Shown: piece after piece, positions 1-6,195 of the stretch
Position numbering within the stretch: the first letter of the stretch is position 1
Layout of the letters: each line of letters opens with the position of its first letter
From: Physocladia obscura
Lineage: Eukaryota > Chytridiomycota > Chytridiomycetes > Chytridiales > Chytriomycetaceae
Assembly: GCA_027596945.1 (NCBI GenBank)
Contig: JADGJH010000674.1
Coordinates: 4,179-15,437, forward strand
Direction of reading: 5' to 3'
Length of the DNA: 11,259 nt
Notes under the pieces: generated by a model
Seen by the model: the letters and a program-made list of their open reading frames with translations, nothing else
Database searches by the model: none
Told to the model about the DNA's origin: nothing
Made by a program: the position numbers and the translations under genes

Positions 1-54
1 GAACAAAAATGTTTTTTGAATTGGATTTTTGAATTTGATTTTTTTTTTGTCAGA

Positions 55-1273
55 ATGGCAATGCTTGGTAAATCATTTGGACTCAACCAAATCATTGCTC
101 CACCGCTCGCTCCTTTGTCAGCGCTAAAATCATCAGATTTGGATGAATGTGCCGGATTGAGTTCAAACTTGGTTTGCGTAATGTGCAACTCACCACATGG
201 TAAAAGCGAACCATGTCTCTCTGCAGGCGACTTTACGCCAAGCTTCAATTGCTACTTTGAAAATTTGGAATTCAATACGGCGAACGTATCAAGCCTTACG
301 CCCAACGAAGTACTGTCTAGAAATGAATCGAATATTCCTCTTCTTTTTCTTTTAAAGAATACGATACCGGAGCACTTGACGCAGCAAATTCGTGATCAAC
401 AGGCATTGCAAATGCGCGAAAAATTCACTGAATATTTGAATGTGCCCACTAAAATACTAATATCATCGGTAACGAGTTTTTTCCAAACAATTTTTGTTGG
501 TGGCGCCAGTACTGCTAATGCTGGCGCTGGTGTTCCAGCGGTGCGCCAGTCGGGAATTTTAGCCAAGCCTCGTCGTCTCAGCCGCTCATTTTTTCACAAT
601 CGTCAAAGCAGAGAACAACCTGTACTCAATCACTCGCATATTTTGAACAAAACAAAACATGAACGCCATATTCCTGACGCAACGATTGAAGAGGAACACG
701 AAGAAGAGATTCCAATATGTACGTTCGATATTAATTTTGACGCGTCGAATTTATTGGAGTCGATGCCAGCAATGAAAACTAGAACTGAAAGCGAGGCATT
801 TGTATGGATAATCTGTGGAAACAGCGATTGCAGATTAGAATGGTTTCATATTCTTGATGCTGACGATTTGATTGGAAATTCTACGTACGTAAAGCATCAA
901 GTCTGCCGTGACTTTGCCAGGTTTTTTGCGCAAAAAAATGGGAAGAAAAACGATGTGCTTCTTGCCGATGATGAAGGTGTTCAAACAATTGACAACCTGA
1001 TGAGGAAAAATTTCCGAAGCAAAAATGATACGATCGAGAATTGCCCTTTTTGCGGAACTAAAATTGGGGTAATGAGTGGATGTAATCACGTGGCATGTCA
1101 AGTGAGTTCTGAAGTACTTAATTTTTTTCTTCTTCATATTCATTAAAAACAGATATATATTTTAGTGCGGAGTCGAGTATTGTTTACTTTGCAAAGGATT
1201 AATCAGAGGTTCAGTCTCAGTTTCGAGTTATTACGCGATTGAAGACTGTGATGGAACATGGTTGCATATTTGA
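55..1273 (+). CDS. RBR-type (RING2) zinc-domain protein, probable E3 ubiquitin ligase, possibly 5'-partial
   Basis: Two exons, 55-1101 and 1166-1273, join in frame across a 64-base GT-AG intron and give 384 residues. The last 55 residues carry a RING2-like zinc domain: CPFC at 330-333, GCNH at 342-345, then C348, C350, C355 and C358. In RBR ligases (HHARI, Parkin) the Cys of GCNH/GCMH accepts ubiquitin as a thioester, so C343 is the expected catalytic residue. The stretch after the first 200 residues is acidic, then comes a C-x4-C pair near 263-268. No RING1 or standard IBR is visible. A pyrimidine-rich tract ending in CAG at 52-53 sits directly before the ATG at 55. Exon 1 may therefore continue an upstream exon outside the window that holds RING1, or this may be a trans-splice site. 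The stretch 16-53 is intron-like. Family assignment is good for the C-terminus only. Confidence 0.72.
1102..1165 (+). other. Intron splitting the RING2 domain
   Basis: Begins GTGAGT and ends TTTTAG. Removing it joins CNHVACQ to CGVEYCLLC and so restores the zinc-ligand spacing of RING2. Read through, the frame ends at 1144-1146 and the second half of the zinc domain is lost. Confidence 0.8.
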
Positions 1274-1296
1274 TAAATATTATTCTTCATTTTAAT

Positions 1297-1302
1297 TTTA
1301 TT
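1297..1302 (-). terminator. Poly(A) signal AATAAA for the minus-strand gene
   Basis: TTTATT on the plus strand reads AATAAA on the minus strand, 65 bases beyond the stop codon of the minus gene. It lies 24 bases past the stop of the convergent gene, so the two 3' UTRs probably overlap or abut. No canonical AATAAA is seen for the plus-strand gene; GATAAA overlapping its stop is the nearest variant. Confidence 0.5.
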
Positions 1303-1366
1303 GTTTTTTATCATCTTAATTTTCTCTAAAAAAACCATATCAACTTTTTTGATTTTTAAGAGAAGC

Positions 1367-2074
1367 CTAATCATCAAACACAATTTTTTTGTTCTTAAGA
1401 GCTGTTGGATCAGAAATGATAGCAACGGACTTTTTTGGGGGTGGGAGTGCGGGAGCTCTCTTTACAGGGGCGCGCTTTTCGTTAACAAGGTTCTCCAATT
1501 TCTTAGCCGCTTTAACGAACGTGATATTTGGCTTTGTTGATGTAACAGGAACAGCATTCTTTTTCTTTTTCTTCACAGTCTTCGAATTTGCTTCAGCTTG
1601 CACGGGAAGGGCCGAAAACTCGTCAGTGGCAATCAACGTGTCGATTTCCACACGATATTTCTGTGGAAGCAGCGAAATGCCGGCCAGCTGCGACGTGTTT
1701 GTAACTGGCGTAAACTCGCTATTTGTAGTAATAAATCGCGAAATATTTCGTCTCTGCTCGCCAAAAAAACACGGCGGACACCAACGCCCACACGAATCAA
1801 AGCCGCCGGAAGTCTTGAAGCATTGCGCACCGCAGACGATATGGCGGATGCGCAGGCTGCGCGGTTTTGTCTGCGTGCGACACAGACGGCATTTCGCTTT
1901 TGCCGATCCGTTGGCAACTTCCGCGCCAAAAAATTGCCCCTTTTCGCGGAAGTATTCGGTGCGACTGCGTCGCTCAGTTGTGTTGGATTTGTTTGGATGT
2001 CCGTTGATGTCGTCCGGATTCTTGCTAGTTGTTTTCTTTTCGGCAATGTTGCTTTTTTCCTTCCTGTCGACCAT
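1367..2074 (-). CDS. Basic cysteine-motif protein of unknown family
   Basis: A single exon codes for 235 residues on the minus strand; I do not recognise the family. The N-terminus (1-60) is charged and Lys/Arg rich. A cysteine cluster follows: C62-x2-C65, C81-x3-C85, C95-x3-C99-x2-C102, with H78, which looks like a metal-binding module. After a neutral middle part comes a lysine run near 168-172, a Pro/Lys region near 201-216, and the C-terminal end KKIVFDD. Basic runs and a zinc-like cluster suggest a nuclear or nucleolar protein, but this is inference. I chose this strand over the overlapping plus-strand frames because it has an ATG, an ordered charged/cysteine/basic layout and a downstream AATAAA, while the opposite frame gives a phenylalanine run and no domain. 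The start is the first ATG in frame. Confidence 0.6.
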   Translation of the reverse strand: MVDRKEKSNIAEKKTTSKNPDDINGHPNKSNTTERRSRTEYFREKGQFFGAEVANGSAKAKCRLCRTQTKPRSLRIRHIVCGAQCFKTSGGFDSCGRWCPPCFFGEQRRNISRFITTNSEFTPVTNTSQLAGISLLPQKYRVEIDTLIATDEFSALPVQAEANSKTVKKKKKNAVPVTSTKPNITFVKAAKKLENLVNEKRAPVKRAPALPPPKKSVAIISDPTALKNKKIVFDD

Positions 2075-2109
2075 TTCCAGGCAACAAAACAAAGAACAAA
2101 AAAATAATT

Positions 2110-2268
2110 ATGAAACCAAATGACATTCCAGCCAAATTGCTTTTCACAGCGTTGCTAACAATGGTTATTATATCAATGATAACCAAGTTTGTCTCCGATG
2201 TTATCAAACATATGTGTGCAAAGCATGGCAGAAGAGAGGAGAAAATGATGGAAAAGTTTGTAGCCTAG
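2110..2268 (+). CDS. Possible small single-span membrane protein
   Basis: ATG to TAG gives 52 residues. Residues about 8-25 are a hydrophobic segment (AKLLFTALLTMVIISMI) followed by a polar tail with many Lys, Arg and Glu, the layout of a one-span membrane protein. No family is recognised. The ATG is 35 bases from the ATG of the divergent minus-strand gene, so the 5' UTRs would overlap unless this message is processed. The motif TTTCCAG at 2074-2080, 29 bases upstream, could be a splice acceptor, and in a nematode a trans-splice site; that is inference. The ORF is short, so chance is a real alternative. Confidence 0.4.
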   Translation: MKPNDIPAKLLFTALLTMVIISMITKFVSDVIKHMCAKHGRREEKMMEKFVA

Positions 2269-2279
2269 ATGCAGTCAAC

Positions 2280-2308
2280 GCCAGCACAGTCTCAATGCCA
2301 GCACGGTC
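2280..2308. repeat. Two imperfect 12-base direct copies
   Basis: GCCAGCACAGTC at 2280-2291 and GCCAGCACGGTC at 2297-2308 differ at one base and have a period of 17. They lie in the noncoding stretch between the small ORF and the transporter gene. No function is evident. Confidence 0.4.
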
Positions 2309-2348
2309 AGTAAACAGAGTATTATGACTCCCTCTGGAAATTTGCGGG

Positions 2349-2355
2349 TATAAAA
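2349..2355 (+). promoter_or_regulatory. Candidate TATA box for the ABC transporter gene
   Basis: TATAAAA occurs in the 198-base noncoding gap before the transporter, 112 bases upstream of its ATG, which allows a transcription start about 30 bases downstream and a 5' UTR of about 85 bases. No tttcag-type acceptor is seen close to the ATG, so a normal promoter is plausible. Such motifs are common by chance in AT-rich DNA. Confidence 0.3.
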
Positions 2356-2401
2356 TTGTAGAAGTTAAATAAGGTGACATTATAGTCATTATTCATGGAA
2401 G

Positions 2402-2444
2402 AGTGTCAAATTAAATTGTATAAAGACAAGTAAATTTTGACACT
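2402..2444. repeat. Inverted repeat before the transporter start
   Basis: AGTGTCAAA at 2402-2410 and TTTGACACT at 2436-2444 are perfect 9-base arms with a 25-base spacer, ending 22 bases before the ATG. It could be a paired protein-binding site or a 5' UTR hairpin. Chance is possible at this length. Confidence 0.3.
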
Positions 2445-2466
2445 TCTTTGATTTGTGAAAAAGGCA

Positions 2467-5288
2467 ATGGTTGGACAAACAAACCATGCCACCGCAACAG
2501 CAACGACGGCAGCAACTCTGAGTAAGGCGGCTATCGGCGGAGTGGTGGCGGCGGTTGTAACAGCAATTGTTGCGGCGCGGAGGAATCATGCAGTTTTACA
2601 CGAAAAGCAAAACTCATCAATCTACAGCAACAGTACAAATCAAAAACAAGACGGATCCGCAAAACTCGAGTACTCGGCAGTTGTACGTTCGCCTCTCAGA
2701 GTCGAAAAAAGTCCCGCAAAAGTCGCCGTCGACGCGCGTTTTCTGCGCCAACTCCGGTTTGTGAACTTTCTCACCCCCATGTGCAAAAAACTAAAAACAT
2801 ATTCAAATCCTCTCATTTTATCAATAACGCGTTTATTTCTTTGCACGCTGAAATGTAGATATATTTTGAAAATTGCAGTCCCACAATGGCGCTCGAAAAC
2901 AGTTGCTATTGTAGCGTTACATACATCTTTTCTCATTCTCAGAACATACTTGTCTGTTGTTGTTGCAAGAATTGATGGCATGATTGTCAGAGACCTGGTC
3001 AGTTTCGGTTGCATTTTGTGCGTTAATTTAATATTTACCGGTTTTAACTTATTTTTTTTCTCAGATTTCTTCGAATTCCAAAGCCTTCATCCGCAGTATG
3101 GGTTATTGGTTTTTAATTGCTATTCCCGCGACCTACACGAACTCAATGGTTTTATTTTGTTTATTTTTATCCATATCTGTTTCTTACTGCAAAAGCAGAT
3201 CAAATATTTGCAATCAAAACTCGCAATGAGTCTCCGTTCCAGAATGACGACTCATATTCATCAAGTTTACCTCGAAAAAAATACCTACTACAAAACTCAG
3301 AACCTGGATAATCGTTTGGAAGGCGTTGATCAGTTACGTTTTTTTCCCTCCATTTCTGTTTCATTCATAAAAATACTGACAAGCAACGATCGAAAACAGA
3401 TTGATTACAACTGATGTGAACAGATGGTGCGAAGCACTAGCTTCTCTTTATTCCAATCTTGGAAAGCCAATCTTGGATCTCGTCATCTTCAATTACCAAT
3501 TATCTCGCAGCATCGGGCCAAAAGGAACTTTCGCGCTCGGAATCAACTATGTAGTAACTGCCACGCTTTTACGTGCACTCACTCCTGCATTTGGAAAAAT
3601 GGCAGCCGTGGAAGCGAAATTGGAAGGTGATTTCCGCCAAGTCCACAGTCGGGTTATTACGAATGCGGAAGAGATTGCTTTCTACCATGGTGGCGAAATT
3701 GAACGTGGGGCTCTTGATCGCGCTTATTTAGCTCTTGTCAAGCATTTAAATTGTTTGTGGATGCTTAATTTGCTTTTCGTTTTTAAAGTTTGTTTTACTA
3801 CTTTTCTCTTTCAGCTGTTTATAATATACGAATTGCATACAATATGTTCGAGGATATGATTATTAAGTACGGATGGTCTGCAATTGGGCTTCTTATTTCC
3901 AGTATTCCAGTATTTTTCCCTGAATATGCTGGTTCTGAAACGAAAAGACGTGAAGCCGTTATCGATGCACAAGAAAAACGGGACGCTGCTCATCGAAAAG
4001 TTGTCAATATTCTCGCAGAAGGCAGTTCTCTGGCCGAAGATAAGCCTGGAATAATCGTCGACAAAAAAACAGGAAGCAGGACACAAGGATTCATCACAAA
4101 CAAAAAGTAATTGCTTATATTTAGTTTTAGCCAATTCGATAAATTATCTATACTTTCAGATTCTTGATCTCACTTGCAGACGCAGGTGGAAGAATCATGT
4201 ACTCGTACAAAGAACTTTCAGAACTTGCTGGTTACACTTACCGAGTATATACACTTTTGCGCGTGTTGGATGATTTGCACGATGATCTCTACATCAAAAT
4301 GGGAGAGCATGAAACCCAATATACACTTGAAAAAATTGACGGAACAATCACATATGGGTTTAATGGGGTTGAATTCAACGATATTCCAGTTATTACCCCA
4401 AGCGGTGATGGTATTCTTGTTCGTGACTTGTCTTTCAATATTGGTCCTGGCGATCATTTGATGATTACTGGGTGAGTTACTGTGCCAAATTGAAAGTCAA
4501 TATTGTTTCGCTATGTATTAAAAATTATGCAAAGACCAAATGGCTCCGGTAAAACTTCAGTTGCTCGCATTCTCGCTGGTCTTTGGCCGCATTTCGAAGG
4601 AAAACTTTCCCGTCCAAATGAATCTCTTTCCGAAATTATGTACATTCCACAACGCCCTTATCTCCCCATCGGCAGCCTTCGCCAGCAAATAATCTACCCA
4701 CACACCCTTGCCGATATGACCGCTTCCGGCAGAACAGACGTAGATTTATATGCCGTCCTCGACACTGTACACCTCGCATACATCCCCGATCGCGAAGGCG
4801 GTCTCGACAGCATCAAGGAATGGAAGGACGTATTTTCTGGCGGTGAAAAGCAGCGCATGCAACTTGCACGGCTCTTTTACCATGCACCACGATTTGTTGT
4901 ACTCGATGAAGCGACAAGCGCTGTCAGCAGCGACGTTGAAGCACTTCTCTATAACTCGGCGAAAGATGCGCAAATGACTGTTATTACAATTTCGCATCGC
5001 CCGACACTGTTCAAGTACCACCGGTTCCTGCTGCGACTGGGCGAAGGCGTTGCTGGCGATGGGTGGGTGTTTGAGCGGATTAATGGCAGCGGTGCGGATC
5101 ATCAGAAATTAATTCAGACTGTAGACAATGAAATTCGGAAGCTGGAGGTGCAGTTGGCGGGAACAGAAGCGATGCGGAGACGGTTGACTGAGATTAACGG
5201 GGAGTTGCAACTTTCGACTCCCGCCTCCCGATTGATTGTAACAAATGGAGGTGATGAGTTGAGACATGCAAAGAGAACTTTGATTTAA
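2467..5288 (+). CDS. ABCD1: Peroxisomal ABC half-transporter, ALDP (ABCD1/ABCD2) group
   Basis: Eight exons (2467-2756, 2859-2997, 3065-3148, 3199-3332, 3400-3752, 3815-4106, 4160-4471, 4535-5288) give 785 residues; human ALDP has 745. ALDP imports very-long-chain acyl-CoA into peroxisomes as a dimer for beta-oxidation. Seen here: an Ala-rich hydrophobic N-terminus (9-43); the FLRQLRYILKIAVP stretch (92-105), in the place of the PEX19-binding segment of ALDP; the transmembrane domain with the ABCD hallmark NAEEIAFYHGGEIE (304-317); then one C-terminal nucleotide-binding domain with Walker A GPNGSGKT (535-542), signature SGGEKQR (636-642), Walker B VVLDE (656-660), D-loop SAVS and H689 in the switch loop. 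All catalytic positions are intact. ATG at 2467 is the first in frame after a TGA at 2449. The C. elegans counterpart would be pmp-4. ABCD3 (PMP70) is the next closest, but the wording after the membrane domain fits ALDP better. Confidence 0.95.
2757..2858 (+). other. Intron 1 of the transporter gene, length divisible by three and open
   Basis: Begins GTTTGT and ends TGTAG. Splicing changes codon 97 to CGA and joins FLRQLR to YILKIAVP, which aligns with FLRRLLWLLRLLFP of ALDP with one residue difference. The 102 bases hold no stop in frame, so retention would add 34 residues without breaking the protein. Confidence 0.7.
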
Positions 5289-5292
5289 TAAA
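5287..5292 (+). terminator. Poly(A) signal AATAAA overlapping the transporter stop codon
   Basis: The first two bases of AATAAA are the last two of the TAA stop (5286-5288). The 3' UTR is therefore very short, and cleavage would be expected near 5300-5315, before the tRNA. The same AATAAAA run reads TTTT on the minus strand, where it is the first possible Pol III stop for the tRNA. Confidence 0.6.
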
Positions 5293-5340
5293 AGATTATA
5301 TTTGTTTCTGCATGAAGTAGAACCTGTGAGGAAGTTTAAT

Positions 5341-5411
5341 TGCATTGACCGGGAATCGAACCCGGGACCTCCGCTTGGGAAGCGGAGATTTTGCCTCTAA
5401 ACTATCAATGC
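5341..5411 (-). tRNA. tRNA-Gly(CCC)
   Basis: Read on the minus strand it folds into a complete type I cloverleaf. The acceptor stem GCATTGA pairs with TCAATGC over 7 bp, with discriminator A. The D stem is GTTT/AAAT. The anticodon arm TCCGC-TTCCCAA-GCGGA carries anticodon CCC, which reads GGG. A four-base variable loop follows, then T arm CCGGG-TTCGATT-CCCGG. The internal Pol III boxes fit: box A TAGTTTAGAGG and box B GGTTCGATTCC. There is no intron and no encoded CCA. The short variable loop separates it from the nematode nev-tRNA-Gly(CCC) class, which has a long variable arm and accepts leucine. The first run of four T downstream is at 5293-5290, giving a trailer of about 47 bases. An AT-rich tract near 5437-5460 lies upstream. 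Confidence 0.96.
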
Positions 5412-5541
5412 TTTAACTTTAGACATTTTTAAATAAGATATATTATATATAAATTATAATCTAAAACTTATACATACTGCATTATTAATCCATTTCTTTT
5501 CATTAAAAAGACGGGGATCTTATTTTCAATAAGCGACAACT

Positions 5542-5655
5542 ATGAATACTGGTAATAATGAAAAACAAGACAGTGATGCAAATATGGAAGATACGATGAG
5601 ACAGAATTTCGATTCAATTTGCGATGAAGAATGCAGCAACGAAAGAATGAAGTGA
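5542..5655 (+). CDS. Short acidic ORF, doubtful
   Basis: ATG to TGA gives 37 residues rich in Asp, Glu, Asn and Met, with two cysteines (C28 and C32) near the end. No family is recognised. A GTGATG at the end could be a splice donor, but joining it to later acceptors (5876-5877, 5896-5899) gives quick stops. It may be a chance frame or part of an upstream leader. Confidence 0.15.
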   Translation: MNTGNNEKQDSDANMEDTMRQNFDSICDEECSNERMK

Positions 5656-5764
5656 TGCCACAATTTTTGAAGAAATCTTGTTGATTGCAAAGTTCACCTT
5701 GTTCATCAGCTCAGATAAAGAACACAGAGGGACAAACGACTGAGGAAAGCGTTTATAAACACAC

Positions 5765-5784
5765 TATGAGTATGCATACTCATA
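5765..5784. repeat. 20-base perfect palindrome
   Basis: TATGAGTATGCATACTCATA equals its own reverse complement over all 20 bases. It lies 171 bases before the possible peptide ORF and 411 before the zinc-finger gene. The centre TATGCATA and the flanking TGAGT halves would suit a dimeric DNA-binding protein. The binding role is inference; the symmetry is seen. Confidence 0.85.
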
Positions 5785-5935
5785 TTCTTTGATTTCCCAA
5801 AAATCCTTAGCATCTATGATTTTCATTGATTTAATTTGTATTTGAATTTGTAAATTTGTGGGTAATTTTGAGCAGATAGTGCGCATTATTCAACCACAGG
5901 ATCAATTGCATTAATTCACATCAATTATCGGGCGA

Positions 5936-6139
5936 ATGCTGATTCTAGTGTTATTCCTTTTGCTTTTGCTGAAATACAGCCACGTGATGCATGGAAATAC
6001 GAATAAAGTTGGTGAAATCAATTTTTTTTTGTCTGCCAAATCTTTGAAAACATTCTTTTTGCGAAGAATATACTTTATGTCACACAGTTTTTCATTTTTC
6101 CCGGTCGCCGTGTCACATGACCAAATAAACCGCAACTGA
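5936..6139 (+). CDS. Possible short secreted peptide precursor
   Basis: The ATG opens a strongly hydrophobic N-terminus (MLILVLFLLLLLKYSH) that looks like a signal peptide. Unspliced, the frame has 67 residues and ends at TGA 6137-6139. An alternative is an in-phase intron from GTTGGT (about 6007) to the CACAG near 6088. That gives about 35 residues ending FFIFPGRRVT with TGA at 6118-6120, and AATAAA follows directly (6124-6129). The GRR there resembles a processing and amidation site of neuropeptide precursors. No family is recognised in either form. AATAAA lies inside the unspliced frame, which favours the spliced form. Hydrophobic short ORFs in T-rich DNA can be chance, so confidence is low. 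Confidence 0.25.
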   Translation: MLILVLFLLLLLKYSHVMHGNTNKVGEINFFLSAKSLKTFFLRRIYFMSHSFSFFPVAVSHDQINRN

Positions 6140-6157
6140 AAAATTGTTTTTACAACC

Positions 6158-6173
6158 ATTTTTTTTCTTTCAG
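6158..6173 (+). other. Strong 3' splice acceptor before the zinc-finger gene
   Basis: ATTTTTTTTCTTTCAG ends at 6173, 22 bases before the ATG at 6196. It is either the end of a 5' UTR intron or, if this is a nematode, a trans-splice site. AATAAA at 6124-6129 lies about 45 bases upstream, the arrangement of consecutive genes in nematode operons. Confidence 0.5.
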
Positions 6174-6195
6174 AAAGGGATATCTGAAAAGAATA

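Larger units (their letters stand above)
5412..5935. other. Stretch without a convincing gene
   Basis: It starts with an AT-rich upstream flank of the tRNA (TATATTATATATAAATTATA near 5440-5459). It then holds a short acidic ORF (5542-5655) and a 20-base palindrome (5765-5784), and ends before a signal-peptide-like ORF. No longer reading frame, RNA fold or repeat array was seen on either strand. CpG content is normal for the left part of the window. Confidence 0.6.

Noticed and set aside
16..54. Start of the first gene at TTG 16
   Set aside because: TTG is not a usual start in eukaryotes, and 38-53 is a T-rich splice acceptor. The first ATG after it is at 55.
1389..2123. Long plus-strand frame opposite the minus-strand gene
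   Set aside because: It gives phenylalanine runs and no ordered domain. It is the antisense of the lysine-rich minus-strand protein, which has the better start, layout and poly(A) signal.
2455..2466. GTG start of the transporter
   Set aside because: A eukaryotic gene would use ATG; the ATG at 2467 is in frame and follows a stop at 2449.
4746..5102. Minus-strand frame inside the transporter exon 8
   Set aside because: It lies opposite the conserved nucleotide-binding domain and shows no motif of its own.
5341..5411. nev-tRNA-Gly with altered coding (leucine)
   Set aside because: That nematode class has a long variable arm. This tRNA has only four variable bases and a normal type I fold.
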